Shown here: one piece after another, positions 8,056 through 15,993 of the stretch
Layout: the number at the start of each line of letters is the position of its first letter
How positions within the stretch are numbered: the stretch's first letter is position 1
Assembly (NCBI RefSeq): GCF_004022265.1
Contig: NZ_SAVB01000004.1
Span: forward strand, 62,001 to 126,000
Origin: Paenirhodobacter ferrireducens
GTDB lineage: Bacteria; Pseudomonadota; Alphaproteobacteria; Rhodobacterales; Rhodobacteraceae
DNA: 64,000 nt
Reading direction: 5' to 3'
The notes under the pieces: generated by a model
What the model saw: only the letters and a program-made list of their open reading frames with translations
Databases searched by the model: none
What the model was told of the DNA's origin: nothing
Position numbers and translations under genes: made by a program

Positions 8056-8769
8056 ATGACCGACCGCCCCTCACTTTCCGCCGCCTACTGGCGCGGCCTG
8101 CGCAACGGATTGCCCTTCATGCTGGTGATCGTGCCCTTCGGCACCCTCTTCGGCGTCGCGGCGACCGAGGCCGGGCTGAACCTCGTCGAGGTGATGGGCT
8201 TCTCGGTCCTGGTCATTGCGGGCGCCTCGCAATTCACCGCGGTGCAGCTGATGAACGACCACACGCCGGCGCTTCTGGTGATCCTGACCGCGCTCGCGGT
8301 CAATCTGCGCATGGCGATGTATTCGGCCTCGCTCGCGCCGCATCTGGGCGCCGCGCCGCGCTGGCAGAAGGCGCTCGTCGCCTATTTCATGATCGACCAG
8401 AGCTTTGCCGTCGCCGCGCAGGATTACGAGCGCGCGCCGCAGCAGAGCCTGGCCGAGAAGCTCGCCTATTACGCCGGCGCCTGCACGCCGAACTGTCCGA
8501 CCTGGTATGTCGCGACGCTCGCGGGCGCGCTTCTGGGCGCGGCGATCCCGCCCGAGTTCGCGCTCGATTTCGCGGTGCCGGTGACCTTCCTCGCGATGAT
8601 CGCGCCGATGCTGCGCTCGCTGCCGCATCTGGTGGCGGCGACGGTCTCGGTCGTCGCGGCGCTCGTCTTCTCGTTCCTGCCCTCGGGGCTGGGCGTGCTG
8701 GTCGCCGCGGTGCTGGCGATGGTCGCGGGCGCGCGGGCCGAAACCTTCCTGGCGCGGAGGGCCGCATGA
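8056..8769 (+). CDS. azlC: Branched-chain amino acid exporter large subunit AzlC
   Basis: Integral membrane subunit (237 residues) of the AzlCD/LIV-E exporter, which pumps out branched-chain amino acids and analogues. The family N-terminus is clear (RNGLPFMLVIVPFGTLFGVA, then GASQFTAVQLM and NLRMAMYSASLAPHLG). Several hydrophobic helices follow. Its stop overlaps the azlD start (ATGATGA), giving strict translational coupling with its small partner. No adjacent Lrp-type regulator is present. Confidence 0.94.
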   Translation: MTDRPSLSAAYWRGLRNGLPFMLVIVPFGTLFGVAATEAGLNLVEVMGFSVLVIAGASQFTAVQLMNDHTPALLVILTALAVNLRMAMYSASLAPHLGAAPRWQKALVAYFMIDQSFAVAAQDYERAPQQSLAEKLAYYAGACTPNCPTWYVATLAGALLGAAIPPEFALDFAVPVTFLAMIAPMLRSLPHLVAATVSVVAALVFSFLPSGLGVLVAAVLAMVAGARAETFLARRAA

Positions 8770-9107
8770 TGAGCGCGGATTTCTACGGCCGGGCCGAGAT
8801 CTGGATCATCATCCTCGCCCTCGGCGTCGGCACCTTCTTCCTGCGCTATTCCTTCCTTGGCCTCGCCGGGCGCCGGCCGCTGCCGGAATGGGCGCTGCGC
8901 TATCTGCGCTATACCGCAGTGGCGGTGCTGCCGGGGCTGGTCGCGCCGCTGGTGCTCTGGCCGCAGGCGACGGGCGGCGCCCCCGACCCCGCGCGGCTGA
9001 TCGCCGCCGCGGTGACGGTGCTGGCGGGGCTCGCCACGCGCAACACCCTCGCCGCGATCCTCGGCGGCTTCGTCTCGCTCTATCTCGCGCTCTGGCTGGT
9101 CGGCTGA
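8766..9107 (+). CDS. azlD: Branched-chain amino acid exporter small subunit AzlD
   Basis: The 113-residue small membrane partner of AzlC, with four predicted helices and the family pattern TFFLRYSFL near the N-terminus and AALATRN-like ATRNTLAAILGG near the C-terminus. It overlaps azlC by four bases; two consecutive ATG codons (8766, 8769) could both serve. The gene ends at a strong terminator. Confidence 0.92.
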   Translation: MMSADFYGRAEIWIIILALGVGTFFLRYSFLGLAGRRPLPEWALRYLRYTAVAVLPGLVAPLVLWPQATGGAPDPARLIAAAVTVLAGLATRNTLAAILGGFVSLYLALWLVG

Positions 9108-9115
9108 GACGGAAA

Positions 9116-9137
9116 CGCCCGGGGCAAGCCCCGGGCG
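9116..9137. terminator. Perfect GC hairpin terminator between azlD and a convergent gene
   Basis: A 9-bp perfect stem, CGCCCGGGG / CCCCGGGCG, with loop CAAG, followed on the plus strand by CTCGTCTTTC. The T-run is weak, but placement between convergent stops fits a bidirectional terminator. Confidence 0.75.
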
Positions 9138-9164
9138 CTCGTCTTTCAGAAGCGGCACGCCGGA

Positions 9165-9791
9165 TCAGAACGGCAGCTCGGTACCGTGCCGGATCGCTTC
9201 CTGCTGCACCATCAGCACGCCCGAATTGTCATCGGGGTCGTTGTCGTAGTGATCCTTGGTCACCACGCCGGGCAGCTTGCCGAAGGCCTTCGACAGCTTC
9301 AGCGGCGAGAAGGTGTTCGGCAGCGATTCGAAACCCGGGATGTCGCGCAGCACCGCCGAGGTATCATTGGCGCACATCATCTTGTTCACCGCACCATTCG
9401 CCTCGGCCCGGCGGATCATCGCATCGGCCTGCGCAAGCGTCACCGGCACGCGCTGCTCGCGCACGAACCAGGTCTCGCGCGCGTGGTAGTCGATGTAAAA
9501 CTTGTACATCCGTTCGGTGATGCCGTAGTCGACGTCGTTGCGCTCGGGCACCCAGGGGTGGTTCCAGGTCCCGGCCGGGTCGAAGATCACCCGTTGCGTA
9601 CCGTCGATCATCAGCGCCGAATGCCCGCCCGAACCGGTATGGGTGCCGATCACGGTGAACAGCGTCACCGAGGGCGGGTTGCCGGTGTGCACTGCCGCCT
9701 TCTGCACGACATCGTCCGGTGCCCAGACGGGTTGCGCCCCGCACGCGGCCAGTGCCAGCGGCAGGATCAAGCAGATGATAAGTCGGCGCAT
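9165..9791 (-). CDS. Predicted lipoprotein of unknown function
   Basis: A 208-residue protein with a lipoprotein signal (MRRLIICLILPLALAAC; lipobox LAAC, Cys17), so likely anchored in the cell envelope. The mature part includes THTGSGGHSALMID, a His-Ser pattern reminiscent of envelope domains that handle peptides or lipids, and MMCAND with a second cysteine later. I cannot assign it to a characterised family from sequence alone; a papain-like NlpC/P60-type fold is one guess, weakly supported. It is monocistronic. Confidence 0.78.
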   Translation of the reverse strand: MRRLIICLILPLALAACGAQPVWAPDDVVQKAAVHTGNPPSVTLFTVIGTHTGSGGHSALMIDGTQRVIFDPAGTWNHPWVPERNDVDYGITERMYKFYIDYHARETWFVREQRVPVTLAQADAMIRRAEANGAVNKMMCANDTSAVLRDIPGFESLPNTFSPLKLSKAFGKLPGVVTKDHYDNDPDDNSGVLMVQQEAIRHGTELPF

Positions 9792-9828
9792 CTGCCGTCC
9801 TCCTCAAACTCGTGACAGGGCTGACGGA

Positions 9829-9963
9829 TCAGCCGTTTGCCAGAGCGAGGAACACCAAAAATGCCACAATGACAACCGCCCCGACGGTCACGAAGCGCAG
9901 GAAACCCGCGAATGTTCTCTCCTGAGCACGGATGTCCATGCTGCCCATTCCGTGATCGGCCAT
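9829..9963 (-). CDS. aa3-type cytochrome c oxidase subunit IV (44 residues)
   Basis: A very short gene encoding MADHGMGSMDIRAQERTFAG plus a single transmembrane helix (TVGAVVIVAFLVFLALA) and a C-terminal NG. This matches the small fourth subunit of alphaproteobacterial aa3 oxidases (the bacterial COX4 family known from Paracoccus and Rhodobacter), which is one helix long. A GGGAGGAAACG ribosome-binding site precedes the ATG. The catalytic subunits are not in the window, so the gene is unlinked from the main oxidase operon, which I believe is common in this group. Confidence 0.85.
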   Translation of the reverse strand: MADHGMGSMDIRAQERTFAGFLRFVTVGAVVIVAFLVFLALANG

Positions 9964-10039
9964 CGTTTCCTCCCGACTGTCTCCCGGGGCAAGCCTAGCG
10001 CAGCGTCACGCGCCTGTCATCCATGCGCTGCAGGGCGCC

Positions 10040-10513
10040 TCAACCCTTGCGCTCGGCCGTGAGCCCGCGCGCAAGGCGGAAGCCGATGCGCCGCGCCTCG
10101 TCCTCGGCCGCGGGTTTCGGGATCGCCACCAGCATCACGTTGAGCTGGCTCACATGCTGGATCAGCTGGGTGCGCGCCCCGTCCTCGTCACGGCCGTAGA
10201 AGGTCAGGATGTCGGGGGCGAAATAACCGAGCCCCTCGATCTGCAGCACGCCGACATCGCCGCCGGTGATGCCAAGCGCCACCTCCTCGTCGGGCTGCAG
10301 CTGGTTCTCGAAGTTCTGGATATAGAGCACGAGCCGCTCATAGGCCCATTGCGCGGGCGACTTGTCCTCGAACGGCTCGTCGGCCATGCCGGGCGGCAGC
10401 GGCAGGGTCTCGAAAGGCGCCGCCGCCTCGTCATCGGTCAGCACCGCATGGGCGCGCGGCAGCGCGCTGTCCTCATGTGCCTCGGCAAGGGTGCGGATCG
10501 GGGTGTCGCTCAT
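10040..10513 (-). CDS. Conserved cytoplasmic protein of unknown function (DUF6173-like)
   Basis: A 157-residue soluble protein without signal peptide or membrane segment. The core segment (AQWAYERLVLYIQNFENQL, then EVALGITGGDVGVLQIEGLGYF and LTFYGRDEDG) looks like a small alpha/beta domain that I associate, without certainty, with DUF6173. It is the last gene of a tightly coupled operon: its ATG overlaps the stop of the preceding gene... read on the minus strand, the order is acyl-CoA dehydrogenase, metallo-hydrolase, and then a four-base ATGA overlap region shared with this gene's start at 10510-10513. That coupling suggests it is made in proportion to the two enzymes. Confidence 0.75.
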   Translation of the reverse strand: MSDTPIRTLAEAHEDSALPRAHAVLTDDEAAAPFETLPLPPGMADEPFEDKSPAQWAYERLVLYIQNFENQLQPDEEVALGITGGDVGVLQIEGLGYFAPDILTFYGRDEDGARTQLIQHVSQLNVMLVAIPKPAAEDEARRIGFRLARGLTAERKG

Positions 10514-11556
10514 GCGAGGGACCAGTGCCAGATATCGTCGCCCCCAAGCGTGCGGCGGACCTCGCCGCGGTGCAAGAGGTGATTGAGATGCGCCACCGCC
10601 TCGACCAACGCGAGCCCGTATTCGCCCTCGCCGATCGGCCGCTTGAAGAGCGCGGGGAAACAGGCAGTCGCCGGCCGCGGCCCCTCGGCCAGCAGCGTGC
10701 GCAGGCGGCCAAGCGCGCCCTCGTGGTTCTCGATCATCTGCCGCAGCCGCAGCGGCAGGCCGGTGAAGGGGGTCTTGTGGCCGGGCAGCACCAGATGGTG
10801 GCGATGCGCGAAGGGCTGGAAGGCGCGGCAGCTCTCCAGCCAGTCGGCGACCGGGTCGGCCATCGGCTCGGTCGCATAGACGCCGAGATTGGCCGAGATC
10901 GAGGGAAGCAGCTGATCGCCGCCAAGGATCAGCTCGTCGTCCTCGGACCAGAGCGTGGCATGGTCGGGCGCATGCCCCTCGCCGATCCGCACGCGCCAGC
11001 GCCGGCCGCCGGCGACGACCCGGTCACCCTCGCGGATCCGGGTGAAGCCCAAGGGCAGCGGATACACGCAATCGGCGAAGTTGAAGGGGCGTTCCGTGGC
11101 ACGGCGGGCATGCAGGTCGGGGGTCATCCCGGCCCGGCGCCAGAAATCGAGCGTCTCGGCGACCGGCACCGGCTGCTCGTCCAGCGTGAGCATCCGCGCG
11201 AAGAGCCAGGAGGTGCGGGTGGTCACCAGCTCGGCGCCGCGCACCTGCAACCATCCCGCAAGGCCGATGTGATCGGGGTGGTAATGGGTGACGAGGACAC
11301 GGGTGACGGGCTTGCCAGCCAGCGGCCCGTCGAGCGCCGATTGCAGCGCGGCGCGGCAGGCCGGGGTGTCGATGCCCGGGTCGACCAGCGTCCAGCCATC
11401 GCCCTCGTCGAGGGCATAGGCATTGACGTGGTCGAGCGCCATCGGCAGCGGAAGGCGCAGCCACAGCACGCCCTCCGCGATTTCAACGGTCTCACCCGGG
11501 GCCGGCGGATCGGGCCAGGGGTAATGCAGCCCTTTCCGCGCGGTCCCGTGGCTCAT
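10510..11556 (-). CDS. MBL-fold metallo-hydrolase
   Basis: Predicted zinc-dependent hydrolase of 348 residues, related to glyoxalase-II/LACTB2-like enzymes. The metal-binding motif HYHPDH is at residues 91-96, with a further GEGHAPDHA histidine and a LVLPGHKTPF histidine downstream, and a C-terminal winged-helix-like extension. The likely chemistry is hydrolysis of a thioester or similar bond. The start (MSHGTARKG) shares an ATGA with the stop of the upstream acyl-CoA dehydrogenase, so a role in acyl-thioester turnover is a reasonable inference. A longer in-frame open stretch upstream only reads the dehydrogenase gene out of frame. Confidence 0.88.
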   Translation of the reverse strand: MSHGTARKGLHYPWPDPPAPGETVEIAEGVLWLRLPLPMALDHVNAYALDEGDGWTLVDPGIDTPACRAALQSALDGPLAGKPVTRVLVTHYHPDHIGLAGWLQVRGAELVTTRTSWLFARMLTLDEQPVPVAETLDFWRRAGMTPDLHARRATERPFNFADCVYPLPLGFTRIREGDRVVAGGRRWRVRIGEGHAPDHATLWSEDDELILGGDQLLPSISANLGVYATEPMADPVADWLESCRAFQPFAHRHHLVLPGHKTPFTGLPLRLRQMIENHEGALGRLRTLLAEGPRPATACFPALFKRPIGEGEYGLALVEAVAHLNHLLHRGEVRRTLGGDDIWHWSLA

Positions 11557-13244
11557 GCGCTCAGGTCTTCGACCGACAGCGCATAGAGCCCCTCGGCGCC
11601 TTCGCGCGCCTCGGCCAGCGCCGCGGCGAACTGCGGCAGCAGGCGGCGGATATAGACCGCGGCAAGCTTGGCATGGCGCGACTCGGCGCCGCCGGCGATC
11701 GCCGCACGCAGGTGGAAATGCGCACCAAGAACGCGGGCAAAGGCCTTGAGATAGGGCACCGAACCGGCGAAGCGGTCCTGCATGTCCTGGCCGATCATCC
11801 ATTCGGTGTGCTCGCGCAGCGTCTCGGCGGCCTGCCAGACGTCCTCGGCAAGCTGCGGCAGCACCTCGCGCGCGGATTTCGCGTCTTCCTCGACCTCCTG
11901 CAGCAGGCGGAACGCGGCCTTGCCGCCGTCCATCATCTTGCGCCCGACAAGGTCCATCGACTGGATGCCGTTCGTGCCCTCGTAGATCGCGGTCACGCGC
12001 ACGTCGCGGAAATACTGCGCGGCGCCGGTCTCCTCGATGAAGCCCATGCCGCCATGCACCTGGATGCCCTGGTCCGAGACCCACATGCCGGTGTCGGTGC
12101 CATAGGCCTTGGCGATCGGGGTCAGCAGCGCGGCGCGCGCCTTCCAGCCCTCGTCACCGGTCGCGTGCCCCATGTCGATGGACACCGCGCAGGCGAGCGC
12201 GATCGAGCGCGCCGCAAAGACCTCGGCCTTCATCTCGGCGAGCATCCGGCGCACGTCGGCGTGCTCGATGATCGGCTTGAACTGCACCCGGTCCTGCGCA
12301 TAGGCAAGCGCCTTCTGATAGGCGCCCTCGGCGATGCCGATGCCCTCGACGCCGACGTTCAGACGCGCGTTGTTCATCATCGTGAACATCGCGGCCATGC
12401 CCTTGTTCGGCCCGTCGACCATCCAGCCCTTCGCGCCCTCGAAGCTCATCACGCAGGTGGGCGAGCCGTGCAGGCCCATCTTGTGCTCGAGCGAGACGAC
12501 CTTGAGGCTGTTCGCCACGCCCGGCTCGCCGTTCGCGTCGGGGATGTATTTCGGCACCATGAAGAGCGAGATCCCCTTCGTGCCCGGCGCGCCGTCGGGC
12601 AGGCGGGCGAGGACGAGGTGGCAGACGTTCTTCGTCATGTCCGAATCGCCCCAAGAGATGAAGATCTTCTGCCCGGTGACCGAATAGGTGCCGTCGCCGT
12701 TCGGCTCGGCCTTGGTGCGCAGTGCGCCGACGTCGGAACCGGCCTGCGGCTCGGTCAGGTTCATCGTGCCCGACCATTCGCCCGAGATCAGCTTCGGCAG
12801 GTAAAGCTCCTTGATCTCGTCTGAGGCGTGGTGTTCCAGCGCGTCGATCTGGCCCTGGGTCAGCAGCGGGTTCAGCTGCAGCGCGAGGTTCGCCCCCGAC
12901 ATCATGTCGTTCACCGCGATCGCCATGGTCAGCGGCAGGCCCATGCCACCGTATTCGGCCGGCGAGGAGATCCCGACCCAGCCGCCCTCGGCGATCTGCT
13001 CATAGGCCTCCTTGAAGCCCGGCGACGACCGCACCACGCCGTTTTCCAGCTTGGCGGGGGTCAGGTCGCCATTGCGGATCAGCGGCGCCATCACCTCGTC
13101 GCACAGCTTCGCCGCCTCGGTCAGGATCGCGTCGACGGTCTCGCCGGTCGCCTCGGCGAATTTCTCGGTCGCGGACACCGGCGCGAGCGGCACCACCTTG
13201 TCGAGAATGAACCGCAGTTCCGCGACGGGCGAACGATAGGACAT
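11553..13244 (-). CDS. Acyl-CoA dehydrogenase (about 560-residue class)
   Basis: FAD-dependent dehydrogenase introducing an alpha-beta double bond into an acyl-CoA and passing electrons to ETF. The 563-residue length with an extra C-terminal domain fits the class that includes DmdC (3-methylmercaptopropionyl-CoA dehydrogenase) and related FadE-type enzymes. Visible motifs are TEPQAGSDVGALRT (FAD/substrate region), QIHGG-like GIQVHGGMGFIEETGAAQ and IYEGTNGIQSMDLVGRK. The ATG of MSYRSPVAE has GGAGGAAGT in front. The substrate is not defined by sequence, and I do not assign it as DmdC. First gene of the coupled three-gene operon. Confidence 0.92.
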   Translation of the reverse strand: MSYRSPVAELRFILDKVVPLAPVSATEKFAEATGETVDAILTEAAKLCDEVMAPLIRNGDLTPAKLENGVVRSSPGFKEAYEQIAEGGWVGISSPAEYGGMGLPLTMAIAVNDMMSGANLALQLNPLLTQGQIDALEHHASDEIKELYLPKLISGEWSGTMNLTEPQAGSDVGALRTKAEPNGDGTYSVTGQKIFISWGDSDMTKNVCHLVLARLPDGAPGTKGISLFMVPKYIPDANGEPGVANSLKVVSLEHKMGLHGSPTCVMSFEGAKGWMVDGPNKGMAAMFTMMNNARLNVGVEGIGIAEGAYQKALAYAQDRVQFKPIIEHADVRRMLAEMKAEVFAARSIALACAVSIDMGHATGDEGWKARAALLTPIAKAYGTDTGMWVSDQGIQVHGGMGFIEETGAAQYFRDVRVTAIYEGTNGIQSMDLVGRKMMDGGKAAFRLLQEVEEDAKSAREVLPQLAEDVWQAAETLREHTEWMIGQDMQDRFAGSVPYLKAFARVLGAHFHLRAAIAGGAESRHAKLAAVYIRRLLPQFAAALAEAREGAEGLYALSVEDLSA

Positions 13245-13371
13245 GACTTCCTCCTTGGAGCGCTTGGCAACGGGCGCCGGCGCGCTTATGACCTCAATAC
13301 TCGGGGCACAAGTTACCGCAAGGGAAGGCGCCTTCAACCGCTACGCAGCGTCACCGGAGGGAATGGATCGC

Positions 13372-14322
13372 ATGACGGAACGTCTCGCAACCGATGCCGC
13401 GGGGATCGCACGGGCGGCAGAGCTGCTGGCCGCGGGCGATCTCGTCGCCTTCCCGACCGAGACGGTCTATGGCCTCGGCGGCGATGCCCGCTCAGGCGAG
13501 GCGGTGGCGCGGATCTATGCGGCCAAGGGCCGGCCGCGCTTCAACCCGCTGATCGTGCATGTGCCCGACCTTGCCGCGGCCGAACGGGTGGCGGTGTTCT
13601 CGGAGGCGGCCCGGGCGCTCGCCGCGGCATTCTGGCCCGGCCCCCTGACCCTCGTGCTGCCGCTGCGCCCCGAGGCGGGGATCTCCGATCTCGTCAGCGC
13701 CGGGCTTGATACGGTGGCGGTGCGGATGCCCGCCCACCCGGTCGCGCGCGCGCTGCTTGCGGCCTTCGGCGGCCCGGTCGCGGCGCCCTCCGCCAATCCC
13801 TCGGGCAAGGTCAGCCCGACGAACGCCGATCATGTGCTCGAGGGGCTCGACGGAAAGATTGCCGCGGTGGTCGATGGCGGGCCCTGCGCGGTGGGGCTCG
13901 AATCGACGATCCTGATGCTCGATCCGCCGACACTGCTGCGCCCGGGCGGGCTGCCGGCCGAAGCGCTCGAGGCGGCACTCGGCTGCGCATTGCCGACGGG
14001 CGGGGATGCCGCGAGACCGAACGCGCCCGGCCAGCTGAAATCGCATTACGCCCCCGGCGCCGCCGTGCGGCTGAACGCGACCGAGAAACGCCCGGGCGAG
14101 GTCTTCCTCGGCTTCGGCCCCGGCCCCGCGGCCGATCTGACGCTGTCGGAAACCGGCGATCTGGTCGAGGCGGCGGCGCGCCTGTTCGGCGCATTGCGCG
14201 AGGCCGACCGGCTGGCACAGGCATGCGGCGCCGCAACGATCGCCGTCGCGCCCATTCCCGACACCGGGCTTGGCCGCGCAATCAATGACCGGCTGCAGCG
14301 CGCCGCCGCGCCGCGCAGCTAG
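13372..14322 (+). CDS. tsaC: L-threonylcarbamoyladenylate synthase (TsaC/Sua5)
   Basis: Makes threonylcarbamoyl-AMP from threonine, bicarbonate and ATP, the first step of the t6A37 modification of ANN-decoding tRNAs. The YrdC domain shows FPTETVYGLGGDA near residue 30 and the KGRPRFNPL nucleotide-binding region; a C-terminal Sua5 domain begins near SHYAPGAA, so this is the long Sua5-type form at 316 residues. The ATG at 13372 has GGAGG at good spacing; an ATG nine bases upstream is too close to it. The gene is divergent from the acyl-CoA dehydrogenase. Confidence 0.93.
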   Translation: MTERLATDAAGIARAAELLAAGDLVAFPTETVYGLGGDARSGEAVARIYAAKGRPRFNPLIVHVPDLAAAERVAVFSEAARALAAAFWPGPLTLVLPLRPEAGISDLVSAGLDTVAVRMPAHPVARALLAAFGGPVAAPSANPSGKVSPTNADHVLEGLDGKIAAVVDGGPCAVGLESTILMLDPPTLLRPGGLPAEALEAALGCALPTGGDAARPNAPGQLKSHYAPGAAVRLNATEKRPGEVFLGFGPGPAADLTLSETGDLVEAAARLFGALREADRLAQACGAATIAVAPIPDTGLGRAINDRLQRAAAPRS

Positions 14323-14460
14323 GGGGCGCTGCCCCCTCGCGCCAGAGGCGCTCACCCCCGAGGTATTTTTGCCAAGATGAAGGCAAAGCTACCCTTCGGG
14401 CTTTCTCCTTGCCCGAAATACCTCGGGGGGAGGCAAAGCCGGGGGGCAGCGCCCCCCTCT
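14321..14460. repeat. Convergent-junction repeat, full copy
   Basis: Outer hairpins AGGGGGC-GCT-GCCCCCT (14321-14337, overlapping the tsaC stop) and GGGGGGC-AGC-GCCCCCC (14441-14457) flank a 14-base inverted pair, CCCCCGAGGTATTT (14355-14368) and its complement (14416-14429). Inside the pair is AAAGC...GCTTT followed by TCTCCTT, a small terminator-like hairpin. The element fills the junction between tsaC and yqgE. Confidence 0.85.
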
Positions 14461-14464
14461 GGGC

Positions 14465-15025
14465 TCAGGCATGGCCCGCCGCGGCAGACAGCGTGCGCGG
14501 ATCGACGCCCATGGTGGCGAGCGCCCGGGTCCATTTCGTCGCGTGATCGGGGTCGAGCGCGATCGTGGCATCGCCATCGGCAATCAGCCAGCCGTTCGAC
14601 AGGATCTCTGCCTCGAGCTGACCGGGCCCCCAACCGGCATAGCCAAGGGCCAACAGCGCCCGGTCCGGCCCCCGCCCCTGCGCGATATCCTCGAGAATGT
14701 CGCGGGTCGCGGTCATCGCCACCTCGGGCATGACCTCCATCTCCGGCCCCTGCCCCTTCCAGTCGCGCGAATGCAGCACGAAGCCGCGCCCGGTCTCGAC
14801 CGGACCGCCGAAGAGAATGGGCGCACTGGCCGGCCGGTCCGAGGCCGTCACCGGGATGCCAAGCTGGGTGAGCAGGTCGCTCAGCCCCGGCGTCGGCAGC
14901 GGCTTGTTGACGATCACCCCCATCGCGCCCTCGGCCGAATGGGCGCAGACCGCCACCACCGCATGTTCGAAGCGCGGGTCGCCCATGCCAGGCATCGCGA
15001 TCAGGAGTTTTCCGGTCAGGTCCAT
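14465..15025 (-). CDS. YqgE/AlgH family protein
   Basis: A 186-residue cytosolic protein of the YqgE/AlgH family, widespread in proteobacteria and of uncertain biochemical role. Family features are MDLTGKLLIAMPGMGDPRFE at the N-terminus, GVIVNKPL, PILFGGPVETGRGFVLHS and the C-terminal GWGPGQLEAEI. The ATG at MDLTG gives the family start; the open frame upstream is not conserved in character. It is monocistronic and divergent from a DsbD-like gene. Confidence 0.92.
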   Translation of the reverse strand: MDLTGKLLIAMPGMGDPRFEHAVVAVCAHSAEGAMGVIVNKPLPTPGLSDLLTQLGIPVTASDRPASAPILFGGPVETGRGFVLHSRDWKGQGPEMEVMPEVAMTATRDILEDIAQGRGPDRALLALGYAGWGPGQLEAEILSNGWLIADGDATIALDPDHATKWTRALATMGVDPRTLSAAAGHA

Positions 15026-15189
15026 GTCGGTCTCCGCCGGCGCGGGATGCGCCTTTCTCCAAAGGTGGCCCCGGCCCCCGGCCGGATCAAGCCCCGTGCC
15101 GGCACCGACTGTGGCAAAGCCGCACACAAAGACCGCGCTGGCGCGTTTGTGACTTGGACTGCCCGGCCCCGAGGCGCTATCCGAAGATC

Positions 15190-15987
15190 ATGTCTAGACC
15201 TCTCGCCGCCCTGCTTCCGCTCTGCCTCTGCCTCGCCGCGCTTCCCGCCCGCGCCGAAGAGCCGCTGCCGCCCGGCATGGAGGGCGCCGAGGTGCTGCCC
15301 GGCTGGGAAGCGCCCGACGGCAGCCGCATCGCGGCACTGAAGATCGAACTCGATCCCGGCTGGAAGACCTATTGGCGCAGCCCGGGCGATGCCGGGGTGC
15401 CGCCGGTGATCGACTTTGCCGGGTCGGACAATGTCGCCGACGTGCAGGTGATCTGGCCCGCGCCGCAGGTCTTCGACCAGAACGGGCTGCGCACCGTGGG
15501 CTATCACGACGAGATGATCCTGCCGCTCGAGATCACCCCCACGGACCCGGCAAAGCCGGTGACGCTGTCGGCCGATCTCGACATGGGGATCTGCCACGAC
15601 GTCTGCGTGCCGGTCTCGCTGGAGCTGGGGGCCGATCTCGCCGGCCCGGGCGCGCCCGACCCCGAGATCCGCGCCGCGATGGCCGCCGTGCCGCTGCGCC
15701 AGCCCGGCCTTGCGCGCTGCACGGTGGAGCCGATCGCCGACGGGATGCGGGTGAAGGCCGCGATCGACCTGCCCGAGGCGGCGGGCGAGGTGGCGTTGTT
15801 CGAGCTGCGCTCGACCCCGATGTGGGTCTCGGAGTCGGAGGCCGAGCGGCAGGGCAACACGCTGCTCGCCAGCGCCGAATTCGTGCCAGACAGCGGCAAG
15901 CCCTTCGCGCTTGAGCAGTCCGATCTGCGCATCACCGTGCTGAGCGACGCGGGCGCGATTGAGATCGACGGCTGCCCCGCGAACTGA
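15190..15987 (+). CDS. Periplasmic protein with stand-alone DsbD-type N-terminal domain
   Basis: A 265-residue exported protein: signal peptide to about residue 22 (ARA cleavage), then a beta-rich domain like the N-terminal (alpha) domain of DsbD/ScsB thiol-disulfide reductases, with the redox pair C135-x3-C139 in GICHDVCVP. It lacks the transmembrane and thioredoxin domains of full DsbD, so it would need a partner to be re-reduced. A further cysteine pair (RCTVE, GCPAN) may form a structural disulfide. Probable role: thiol chemistry or metal/heme handling in the periplasm. Start chosen at MSRPLAAL, which begins the signal peptide. Confidence 0.82.
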   Translation: MSRPLAALLPLCLCLAALPARAEEPLPPGMEGAEVLPGWEAPDGSRIAALKIELDPGWKTYWRSPGDAGVPPVIDFAGSDNVADVQVIWPAPQVFDQNGLRTVGYHDEMILPLEITPTDPAKPVTLSADLDMGICHDVCVPVSLELGADLAGPGAPDPEIRAAMAAVPLRQPGLARCTVEPIADGMRVKAAIDLPEAAGEVALFELRSTPMWVSESEAERQGNTLLASAEFVPDSGKPFALEQSDLRITVLSDAGAIEIDGCPAN

Positions 15988-15993
15988 GACGCC

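Noticed and set aside
11553-13244. Calling the acyl-CoA dehydrogenase DmdC of DMSP demethylation
   Set aside because: Length class fits, but the diagnostic partners dmdA, dmdB and dmdD are absent here and the family is broad, so only the general activity is supported.
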